Source: Adiantum capillus-veneris (taxonomy: Eukaryota; Streptophyta; Polypodiopsida; Polypodiales; Pteridaceae). From it: 64,000 bases of DNA. Positions 1-8,799 of the stretch are shown piece after piece. The notes under the pieces were generated by a model that was not told the origin of the DNA, ran no database searches, and saw nothing but the letters and a program-made list of their open reading frames with translations. Location: positions 10,953,001 to 11,017,000 of the forward strand of contig CM043969.1 of assembly GCA_014529385.2 (NCBI GenBank), given 5' to 3'. The translations under genes were made by a program, and so were the position numbers. How positions within the stretch are numbered: the first letter of the stretch is position 1; each line of letters opens with the position of its first letter.

Positions 1-928
1 CTTTTCGACCGGTTTTGAAAATACCACTTGTGAATGTCCACATTTGTACAATGCATGCCCTTGGTAGAATTGTGGAGAAATTGGTCTACTTATACATCGG
101 GTTTTCTTGGAAGATTAAGAACTCCGCAGAACGACAAGTAGCCCTGCAGTGCTTAGAAATGGTACTGTCGGATATGGGGCTTCATGGTGGCAATGTGAAA
201 ATCCAGCGGGATGAAAAGAGATCAACTGCTGAGAAGGATGTCCCATGCAAACCATCCATCGGTGGGGTGAAGTCACGGAGGTTTTTATCTAAGCCCCAAG
301 GTACAAGAGATCCAAAGCTAACAAAACATGGAAAAATATATAACACATCTTATGTTAGCAAGGTAGAGTATCAGAGCTGGAAAAAGCTACATATTGCAGT
401 CAAAGACCACGAGCCAACTACTCGTAACGCGAAGGCTGAGGTTTGGCGATCAATAGACATCCTATTTTTGATGTGCGACAAAGATGACTGGTCACAAGGT
501 GATATGAACAAGTTCAAGGAAAATCTCAACCTTCTGAAAAAATCATTCAAGACAGCATGGACAGACACCCAGATTACTCACTACATGGTATTATCATGTA
601 TTTCTTTCTCCCTTATGTGCAAATATGTGATTGTAAAACATTCTAACTAATTTGTTTTCATATCCAGCACATCATCTTCAATCATTTGCCATATTTTATA
701 CAGAAGTATGGGAACCCGGCAATATGGAATACCCAAGGGATGGAAAAGTCTCATTACATGGCGAGAAATGCTTATTTCAGGCACACACGACATGGTGGCT
801 CTCGAATCAAGGCTAACAGTTTGAGACAACTATTTGAATGGTTCTATCGTAGAATCATTCATCGAATGCAGGCAAAAGAAGTCTTGGCAAATTCAGCAAC
901 ATCACAAGCCATCAGACATTTACAATAA
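1..928 (+). CDS. Unrecognised two-exon gene, 5' end outside the window
   Basis: The frame is open from the left edge, so the gene starts before the window. Exon 1 ends at 587 (ATG|GTATTA) and exon 2 runs from 668 (CCAG|CAC) to the stop at 926-928. This junction keeps phase 0. The product begins with a hydrophobic/His stretch (VNVHICTMHALGRIVEK), continues with a Lys-rich middle, and ends with a segment containing NPAIWNTQGMEKSHYMARN, YFRHTRHGG and an Arg-rich tail. The spacing of a His-containing start and a later 'QGMEKSH...HGG' block recalls proteins of multi-copy, transposon-like plant families, but I do not recognise the family and assign no reaction. The frame has no internal stop, unlike most of its neighbours. 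Confidence 0.5.
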
Positions 929-1179
929 CAAAAAGTTAAAAGATCAATGGCATACAACAACTCCGGAGCTCGTGAAAGTCAACGAAGGTGGAGAGAGACA
1001 ATGGTGTATGTGAATCACAAGTGGAGAAAGATACTCTGAGTGGATGACATTGTACAAAATTTATCTAATACATGATCTTATACAATCGCTACTTGAAGTG
1101 TATCAAGATTTTGAAGGTTCAATTTTGTTTTTTGGCACGTCACCCTTGTAACGAATCATGAGATGTTTGCCATACTCTA

Positions 1180-1556
1180 AAAGTTCATCTCGGTTTGTCT
1201 ACCAAGAGCTAGTGCCATTGCTGTGTAGGTGTAGTAATACGCTGCCCGACCACCTGTATAGCCTGGGCAGTAACCAAAACAATCTCTAGCAAACACTTTG
1301 TCCACAAGAATGACTTTATCTGCACTTTTGGGTAGCACCGGTCCACCCAAGAAGCGTGATAGTGTCTTGAATGTGTAAGTTGCTATTGAACCCTCTTGTG
1401 ACATGGAATTGTGAAAAACTACTATCGGCGACTCGCAAAGCTTTGAAAGGTACTATGCTAGGGCCGCATCCCTTCCTCGATACTCTCTTGTCCGGCGCCG
1501 AAGGAAGTCATCCTTGTCAGCAATCCAAGATTGCACATACCATGTCAGAAGTGACA

Positions 1557-1641
<85 letters not shown>

Positions 1642-2893
1642 ACCATGAAGCTCTCATCCTGCAGAAAGAGGTTTTCTTGCCACAGGTCTACAGATGTAGT
1701 TGACCCCTGACCTGAATGGTTAAACCAATCCTCCACTTCTTTGTTACTTTTCGATGGTCTTAGGCTTTGTCTTATTGCTTGGAAGGTGGCTTCATCAGGT
1801 AGTGTCTCCTTGTATTTTTCAGCTTTCTCAAAGCATCTTCAAAGGCATTCCATTGGATTGCTGGATGTTTCCATTGCCTCATCATCACTACTATCCTCTG
1901 AAACAAATCCACTCCTCTCCTCTTGGACTCTGGAAATAATAGCCAGGGAGAAATCCTCCCTTAAATAAAAGACACTTTGCACATCATGTAAGAAGATATA
2001 GGTCCTGTCTCCAATCCTGAAGTCAGGCACAGCAGGCAACATCATCTGAGCATGCTTCTCAGTGAAGTTACTGACATCGAATGGAAGTTTGATTTCTGTG
2101 GTTTTCAGAGAAAGCATCTTACTTCTTTGTACTTCAATTGCCTCAACCTCAAGGTCGACTGTGTCTTCAACCTCCTCGACTTCTTGCATATGAGTTGTCT
2201 CCTCGCATTCTTCATCTGGTGCTGCATCCTGCTCCTCTAACACCTCATTAGGATTCTGCATGAGGAATCCAAACAGGCTGTTCAGGTAAATCATAAAGCC
2301 AAAGGCTTCCTGAATGAGCTGTCCCTTTCCACCACAGTCATTTAAATGCACAAGAGTCATAGTAGGCAGAACAACCCTTCCTACCTGCACCATCACTTCA
2401 AACTTATCTCTGTAGGACTGCAAGAAATTACTGTGCTGAGCTAACAGGTCTTCAATGTCAAACTTTGGATTAAACATAGAATGAACTAGATCAAACTTGT
2501 CCCCAGCACCACAAGATGCTGCAAAATCAAACAGCCTCTCATCAGTTGCAGCTGGGTCTTCCAGAGAGAACACATCCTCTTTGTCTTTACATTTAGTTGC
2601 ACAGGGACTTCCTTCTAGCACATCTGTATCATCTGAGAAGTCTATATTCCTCTTTCTTGTATTTTTCTTCAGAAGTACTGTAGAGGGCACCACAGCCTTG
2701 TAGGGTGAGGGATCCTCTTGCCCTGGTGACCTCTCTGATTGATCTTCACCAATTGACTTTTCTTCAGATATGTCCTGACAAAAGTCAACAGTTCTTTTGG
2801 CAGATACATTAAGCAACTGAGCCTGCAAGGGTTGAAATCCTGGCACAAGCTCTGGATCAGGTTTCAGCCTCTTCTGCCTACTGGACCTTAATC
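1180..2893 (-). pseudogene. Acidic multi-exon gene of unknown function with an in-frame stop
   Basis: The main exon runs from about 2893 (acceptor ATAG|GATTAAGG) down to 1644 (ATG|GTAACT). It reads as one frame except for a TGA at 1839-1841; beyond the stop, coding-like sequence continues (RCFEKAEKYKETLPDEATF, then EVEDWFNHSG). A second exon lies at about 1180-1458 (KLCESPIVVFHNSMSQEGSI and onwards) after an intron that contains the (GA)n tract. The protein is acidic, with Glu-rich stretches (VEEVEDTVDLEVEAIEV) and a short basic start (RQKRLKP). No catalytic motif is visible and no family is recognised. It is transcribed away from the H3-Ulp1 gene at 4472 and could share an upstream region with it. 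The 5' exon was not found. Confidence 0.45.
1561..1639. repeat. (GA)n microsatellite
   Basis: About 79 bp of pure GA dinucleotide. It lies inside a probable intron of the minus-strand acidic gene, immediately beside that gene's splice donor (GTAAC at 1639-1643). Confidence 0.95.
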
Positions 2894-2965
2894 CTATTCA
2901 TTAGAAAACATGACAAGTCAAAACCATCAGGAAACATGACAACTCTGCCAAAACCAAACCATCAT

Positions 2966-2968
<3 letters not shown>

Positions 2969-3005
<37 letters not shown>

Positions 3006-3022
3006 GATAGATATAAATATAA

Positions 3023-3089
<67 letters not shown>

Positions 3090-3127
3090 TATCTGTCTCT
3101 CACCAAAGCACAAACAAAAACACACAT

Positions 3128-3210
<83 letters not shown>
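2969..3210. repeat. Compound (CT)n-(TATAAA)n-(TA)n-(CT)n microsatellite
   Basis: The order is CT (2969-3003), imperfect ATAAAT units that grade into pure TA (about 3010-3087), a 42-bp spacer, then CT again (3130-3210). Open frames across it are low-complexity artefacts and are not listed as genes. It lies between the two divergent genes of region 1. Confidence 0.95.
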
Positions 3211-3213
<3 letters not shown>

Positions 3214-3227
3214 TATTTTTCTATTTG

Positions 3228-3288
3228 TACTAAAGGCGCGCAAGGACAGAAAAGTGCTTTTTGCAACTCTCTCTGCGCGCCTTAAGTG
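3228..3288. repeat. 61-bp hairpin element, copy A
   Basis: The left arm TACTAAAGGCGCGC pairs imperfectly with the right arm GCGCGCCTTAAGTG. It starts just after a CT tract. It belongs to a set of four (A-D) with the same length and related arms. Confidence 0.75.
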
Positions 3289-3311
3289 CAATTGAGGGAG
3301 AGTCATAACTA

Positions 3312-3372
3312 TACTATAGGCGCGCAGAGAGAGCTGGAGCCAGTATTTGGTTGGCTATGCGCACCGTTAGTA
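3312..3372. repeat. 61-bp hairpin element, copy B
   Basis: The left arm TACTATAGGCGCGC faces a right arm ending GCGCACCGTTAGTA. It begins 23 bp after copy A. The right arm carries GCGCAC in place of GCGCGC. Confidence 0.72.
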
Positions 3373-3479
3373 ACGTGTACAGAGAGGGGAGGGAGAGAGA
3401 CAATGTGTATATATCTGTGTGTGTGTGTCTAAACAAAGAAAAACCCAGACTGTTGTTCAACACACACACCTCAATACAC

Positions 3480-4078
3480 AAAGAAGTGGTTTGGGAGATG
3501 GGATGCATTACACTTGCTACATGATGCTTCAATTGACTCTCAAGTGAATGAAGCTTTTCTACAACGCCAATGTATTACGGCTTGGGAGAAATCCGGTGGG
3601 TCACGCTTCATACATTACACCACCTATATTGCCCCCAACTACAAAACCATGTTCTTCGCTGAGAGAGGAAACCGTACTCACACTTACATGCTTGAGCCTA
3701 TTCCCTTGTCAGCGATACGCACTATCGCAGCAATTCGGCTTAGCTCCCATTTCCTTTGATGCGAGATAGGGCGTTGGGGCAATGGAGAAGAGTCAAATCG
3801 ATTGTGCACATTATGCTCACTGCAAGTTCGAGAGTCTGAGTACCACACACTACTAGAGTGCTCAGCTTTTGATCACATCCGAACTTGCTTCTCTCACATT
3901 TTCAGCCATAACTTAGACCTACACACTTTCCTCTCCCAGCCAAAGTGTGGGCTCTCCATTGCGACTCTCATCACTACAATTTTGGAGCATCGAGAGTCAC
4001 TCATCAGCCATACACATACTACATCACATGTAACTTTGGTCCCATAGGTCATATTTGACCTCCGAGGACGATAATAAA
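3480..4078 (+). pseudogene. LINE (non-LTR retrotransposon) 3' fragment, RT C-terminal zinc-binding region
   Basis: A frame beginning near FGRWDALHLLHDASID continues to RLSSHFL, meets TGA at 3757-3759, and carries on in the same frame with CEIGRWGN, RLCTLCSLQVRESEYHTLLEC and FDHIRTCFSHIF. The C-x2-C...H-x4-C pattern followed by 'F..IR' is typical of the zinc-binding C-terminus of plant LINE reverse transcriptases. The coding part ends near 4047. A short untranslated tail follows, ending AATAAAATCTATCTATCT, which looks like a LINE 3' terminus. The fragment is 5' truncated, as is usual for LINEs; endonuclease and RT core are missing. Confidence 0.7.
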
Positions 4079-4105
4079 ATCTATCTATCTATCTCTCTCT
4101 CTCTA

Positions 4106-4166
4106 TACCAAAGGCGCGCGTAGAGAGGCATACCCGTAGTGCATGTCTCTATGCGCGCCGTTAGTA
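4106..4166. repeat. 61-bp hairpin element, copy C
   Basis: The left arm TACCAAAGGCGCGC pairs with the right arm GCGCGCCGTTAGTA. It directly follows the ATCT/CT tail of the LINE fragment. Confidence 0.75.
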
Positions 4167-4178
4167 CTGTGCATTGAC

Positions 4179-4181
<3 letters not shown>

Positions 4182-4217
<36 letters not shown>
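4182..4217. repeat. (GA)n microsatellite
   Basis: A pure GA tract of about 36 bp between hairpin copies C and D. Confidence 0.9.
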
Positions 4218-4224
<7 letters not shown>

Positions 4225-4233
4225 TTTACCCTA

Positions 4234-4294
4234 TACTAACAGCGCGCGGAGGTGTTTGTTGAGGTAAAAACGTGCTCCGCGCGCGCCTTTAGTA
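4234..4294. repeat. 61-bp hairpin element, copy D
   Basis: The left arm TACTAACAGCGCGC pairs with the right arm GCGCGCGCCTTTAGTA. It lies about 180 bp upstream of the start codon of the H3-Ulp1 gene, with only CT and GA tracts in between, so it may sit in that gene's leader or promoter. Confidence 0.75.
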
Positions 4295-4302
4295 ATGGGC
4301 TC

Positions 4303-4304
4303 TC

Positions 4305-4351
<47 letters not shown>

Positions 4352-4374
4352 TTAAATATGCTAAGCTATAGAAA

Positions 4375-4436
<62 letters not shown>
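4303..4436. repeat. (CT)n and (GA)n tracts upstream of the H3-Ulp1 gene
   Basis: CT (about 4303-4349) and then GA (about 4378-4436) are separated by a short AT-rich spacer (TATTTAAATATGC). The two tracts are complementary and could pair. They end 36 bp before the ATG at 4472. GA/CT tracts of this kind are common in plant 5' leaders. Confidence 0.85.
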
Positions 4437-4440
<4 letters not shown>

Positions 4441-4471
4441 GATTGAGACTCTTCTTTTGGTGTACAGTGAG

Positions 4472-7221
4472 ATGGCTAGAACAAAAGCCACTGCAAGGAA
4501 GGCAGGCAAGGGACCAGGATTAGCATCTAAAGCAAGTAGCAGATCTGCAACCCCAAAGAAAAGACCTGGAAAACCAAATAAAATTCTAAAAGGGCCAAGG
4601 ATGAAGAAGTTGCAAACCTGCATGGGACTTTTCAGAGAAATCAGAAAGGCACAGAAATGTGTAGATTTATGCATACCAAAGCTGCCCTTCCAGAGGATGG
4701 TGAGGTCCATATGTGGTGAAGCTACCTGGGGCACCAAAAGGGGGAAGGTGGTGGCATTAATGGCTCTACAGGAAGCAGCAGAGGACTTCCTACTGGAGTA
4801 CTTCAGTGACATGACCATTGTTGCAGCCCATGCCCACAGGGTTACTATAATGGACAAAGATAGTGAGACACTGAAAAGAATAAGGTGGAGGTATGACAAA
4901 CTACTGGTCCCCAATGTCTGCAAGGATAAGAAAATGAGGGAAATTCTCACAGTTGTAGATGTCACACATGATGTGAATACAAGGGCAAGGGGAGAGACTA
5001 TTGCTCGCCAAACAGAGGACATGAGGGAAGCAGAGCTTAAGGAGAAAGCAAAAGTAGCAGTGGAGTCCCAGAGGCAAACAGAGTGCAATGTGACCCTGTC
5101 CATAGAGGCAAGCAATCAAGAAACTCTACTTTCAATGAAGGATGGTTTGCTTGCAGAGATACCATTTGTAGATGGAGCCAGAAAGCTAGCTCTGGAAAAA
5201 GTGGACATTAATTTATTGCAGAATCCAGATGCTCAGATTTCAGACACAATTATCTATGCTTGTCTTACGTAAGTGTTACTATCTTGCTAGCTTTGAAAAC
5301 TCAGATAATAGGTTTGCTAACTCAGGTAGAGTCTCTGCAGCCTGATCAAAAGTCAACTCCCACTGCACACTCACAGAGAGGTGTTTCTTCTTGATCCACA
5401 AATGTCAGTGATTATTAGACAAAAGAACAGTCCATCTAGGACCTTTGAGAGTTGGTTTCTCCACTGTGCTATGCTGGAAGTTACTGTGATCATCTTTCCA
5501 TATGAGAACAACCATCACTGGAGTCTCATATGCCTTGATGTTGACCAACCAGCAGTGTGGGTGTTCAATTCAATAAAAGGAACCCACCCTGAAATTAGGC
5601 TGTAAGTGTTTTGTATCAGAAAGTGTTTCTTATAGATATCCATGTAAATTTGAAGCCTCATGCTAACATCTTGACATTGCTTTGTGCAGTTGTATAAAGA
5701 GGTTGTTGCTTGCCATGGCAAGCTATGTGGAAGGTATGAACTATACAAGGCCCCAATCAAAGAAGTACCTGTCCCAAATCAAACCGATGGAAATTCTTGC
5801 GGCTGGAGATGTCTTCTCCATGCAGAATATGTCCTGCAAAGCTACTTTGCATTAAAACCTTTCATGACTAAGGTACCCATTTGGCAATGCATTCAGTTAG
5901 TTTTGGTTTAGTCTATAAAAGAATTCTCACCATGTGGTCTTTCAATTTTGCAAAGTGCTTTAAAAAACTACACATATGATTATTTGCAAAGATACCGGGT
6001 AAGTTTAATACAACACCTGCTTACTATGTCTAGCCCTAGAGAGCTTGAAGATAGCGGCTTGGATGAGCGCACTATTGATCTTACAAAACATGACGTGCCA
6101 CCACGACAAACCCCTACATCCGATACAGTGGAATCACAACGGGCCGAGGGGGTCATATCAGCAGAAGATGAAAGAGCCGAGGATGAGGAAAGGTCAAATG
6201 AGCATATGGAAGGTGCTAAGGTACAACCAGAGGAGACAATGAAAGAGCCAAGTCAGCCAGTGGAGGAGCCAAAAGAGCCTATGGCTGAAACCCAAGATGA
6301 GGAAAGCAGGCCTATAGATGAGCAAAAGGATATGGATGAGGAAAGCAGGCCTAGGGATGAGCAAAATGATATGGATCAGGCAAGGATGTATGAGGCAAGC
6401 CGATCAACCGAGGGAGACGAAAAGACCTTGGAGGAAACCTTGAATGAGGCAGAAAGAGCCATGGGGGAGACCCCTGATGAAGATGTGAATGATGACTATG
6501 AAGATAAAGCGGAGGAGAGCAACAACGACATGAACACTACAGAGACCCAGTATGGACCCTTGCTACCTGTAGATACGGTTGTTCCGGTAATGTCTATTCA
6601 AGTATGGCAAAATATGTTCAGCTTCTAACTACTTATATGTACTTGTCAACTTTATAGAGGTTTATTATCTTGGACGTCAATGGATTGCTGCTGATGCGGG
6701 TGCCTCTCGGTGACAGAGGACCCTTTGAGGATTTGCAAACGTTTCGGATGGGAACTTGTCGAGTCGTGGTTCGTCCAGGAACCAAGGAATTTATTCAGTT
6801 TCTTCTTCCGCGCTTCAGAGTTGCCATATGGTCTTCAATGCAAAGGCAAAACTTGTCGCCACTAGTTGCAATAGTTTGCAGTGTATGCCACACTCACACG
6901 TCAGATTTTTCCTTTTTGTATGATCAAAGAAAATGCGTTACCGTTGAGGGCCACTACCACCCTAAAAAACCACACTTACCTCTTTTGTACAAACCGTTTA
7001 GCCAAATCAGTGTACCCTTTGATGCAACTAATACACTACTAATTGATGATACTCCTGAAAAGGGAGAACTAAATCCACCGGGAACAACTGTCTCACCACC
7101 TTCTTTCGAGAGGCATTCCTTCGATTTTTACCTTGAAGACATTCTGATTCCATACTTACAGAAATTGTATCTCAGTCCATTGTTCACGGACGAGTTTGTA
7201 CTTTCTAATGAATTAAGATGA
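4472..7221 (+). CDS. Histone H3-like / Ulp1 (C48) peptidase / acidic linker / FCP1-like HAD phosphatase fusion gene
   Basis: The start is ATG 4472, giving MARTKATARK, a near copy of the H3 tail that keeps R2, K4, R8 and K9 (H3 numbering) but has Ala at position 10. An H3 fold follows at residues about 53-139 (LFREIRKAQK, KLPFQRMVR, MALQEAAEDFL, AHAHRVTIMDKD, RIRWRYD). After a charged linker, a Ulp1-like domain begins (LLQNPDAQISDTIIYACLT). Exon 1 ends at 5268 and exon 2 starts at 5341; splicing keeps the frame and completes this helix. The catalytic His is in NNHHWSLICLD (about 5506-5538), the acid position is Asn (VFNSI), and the Gln/Cys box is NQTDGNSCGWRC (about 5776-5811). An acidic tail (5956-6586) splices in phase 0 to 6658, giving FIILDVNGLLL, IWSS and LLIDDTPEK of an FCP1-type HAD domain. 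The junctions around the Cys-box exon (5690-5872) do not keep frame with canonical sites, so an indel, an unseen exon or decay is possible. It may also be two genes. Confidence 0.6.
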
Positions 7222-7344
7222 CTCTTCTATCATGTCTTTGTCTTGTCTTGCACACTTTTTCACAGGGCACAATTGAAAAATGAGCTCAATAAACTTCATG
7301 TCTTGAAAGTCATTTGTATACACTTGGGTTCACAAGAATATCTG

Positions 7345-8765
7345 TTACATTGACACTACTTCAACCCGACCATCCAACTCTTTGCACAAAATATCTTTTT
7401 CCCTTCGCCGCATCACCTTACGGCCAGCTAGGAAAAAGGAAAAATCTGATAGGTCCTTGTCCATTGACTCTTCAATGATGTCATGCCGCAAATGCTGAAG
7501 ACTGCATAGCTCCCTTATTGTAACCACCAATAGTAGGCCATGCTCTTTATCAATCACTTCCACATCCACAGCAGGATTATCTTCCAAACCTGCAGAAACC
7601 TGGTCCATAGGAATGTACTTACCGTTGAGCATTTGTGATCGCATATACCAAAACGAGAGTAACAGTGATTGGCTTGCAATCATGTACTTGACAACTAGAG
7701 TATCAAGCGCGACCTCGCACCGTAAACCAATCTCTTCCTTTGCATACCATCCTTTGTCAAGAAGTTTGTCATAGGATGACTGTTGAAATGACTTGCACAT
7801 GAACATAGTTTTTGTAACTCGGATATTGTAGCTATGAAACAGCTCTATGAAGAGTGCAACAGGACAGAAGTTTGCAATTCTAACTAGTTTGGTAGGAATA
7901 GAGCTACGTAGAGACCTTTGTATATCCTTGTAGAGCTTACTTCACATTGCCTCCACCATTGTTTCCTCGGGAACTGGCCAGTCCACAGTGTTCCAATCGG
8001 TTGGTAGAGGCACTTTCACCAACATGCCATTCTTATTCCCTGGACTGAGTTGGTAAAAGTGGTCATAAAAAAAGATTCCCTCATCAGCCAGTCTTTTGCT
8101 GCTCCTCTCTGAGTACTGTAGAGAACCAATGTGGGCATGAACAACATGGAAGAGGCCTATTATGCACTCCACAGGCTCCCATTGCTCATAAGAAGAGGGA
8201 TAAACATCTGCAATATATATAAGAAGAGTTAAACTAAGAGTATCAATAAGTACAAATGACAAATCTAATGTAATTGAGCTGTGAAGAATGGAGACATTAC
8301 TCATAACAAGCGGGAGAAACATTGCAAAATATATAAGAAAAGTTATAATGAGAGTATCAGTAAGTTCACATGTCAAGAGTACTTACAATTGCAACGTGGT
8401 TGATGTATATCTGATACATTTCCACCGTTTGCTATCACCTCAAGATGGGTAAACACATGCTGAACAAGAACTTCCTTTACAGATCTTTTACCGATTTCAA
8501 CTTTGAAATCCAACACTCTGGCCTTCCATGCTAAGCGGTAAACGTTGATACCACTAGACCTCTTGGGTCTTCTTGGTTGCATGAGGACCCATGAATCTTT
8601 GTTTATCCTTTGTCCAACCCATTGGTTCTCTGCACTTATTGAAGCTGGTATTGTAATTGAGGATATGCTACTACTTGGCCTTCTAGGCAAAGTGCAGTTG
8701 TTGGTTGTTGGTGTGAGAGACAGTAAACACCTGGAGCCTCTTGGGCGAGAAGACGTGGACGCCAT
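7345..8765 (-). pseudogene. Unrecognised two-exon gene with an in-frame TGA
   Basis: Exon 1 runs from ATG 8765 to 8387 (donor GTAAGTAC). Exon 2 starts at 8207 (TGCAG|ATGTTT), and the phase fits (1 nt carried). Exon 2 reads through YEQWEPVECIIGLFHVVHAH, PLPTDWNTVDWPVPEETMV, meets TGA at 7942-7944, and continues in the same frame without another stop to 7345 (LYKDIQRSLRSSIPTKLVR, DKGWYAKEEIGL, MRRREKDILCKELDG). Without the TGA the product would be about 410 residues. The N-terminus is Ser/Arg-rich and disordered. No family is recognised. The gene faces the H3-Ulp1 gene tail to tail, with about 120 bp between their stops. The intron carries a tandem copy of its own 3' splice junction. Confidence 0.45.
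8180..8385. repeat. Diverged tandem duplication, period about 115 bp, over a splice junction
   Basis: The segment starting CATTGCTCATAAGAAGAGGG at 8180 is repeated, diverged, as CATTACTCATAACAAGCGGG at 8295. Both copies continue through GCAA...ATATATAAGAA.AGTTA and GAGAGTATCA-like sequence. The first copy contains the used acceptor and the start of exon 2 (on the minus strand). Confidence 0.7.
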
Positions 8766-8799
8766 AGCTCTCAGAGAAAAGCTTTAGTGGAGGGAGATT

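Noticed and set aside
2901-3306. Long frames rich in RE/ER, SL or YI repeats across 2.9-3.3 kb, 4.3-4.4 kb and 19.0-19.3 kb
   Set aside because: They are translations of GA/CT/TA microsatellites and exist on both strands; no unique sequence supports a gene.
3972-3985. CACTACAATTTT as a possible CACTA terminus (also CACTACAAATC near 31103)
   Set aside because: No matching inverted end (TTGTAGTG) with a 3-bp target duplication was found in the window.
4366-5115. A long minus-strand frame opposite the H3-like exon
   Set aside because: It is a shadow: its hydrophobic content mirrors the codons of the plus-strand H3-Ulp1 gene, which has clear homology.
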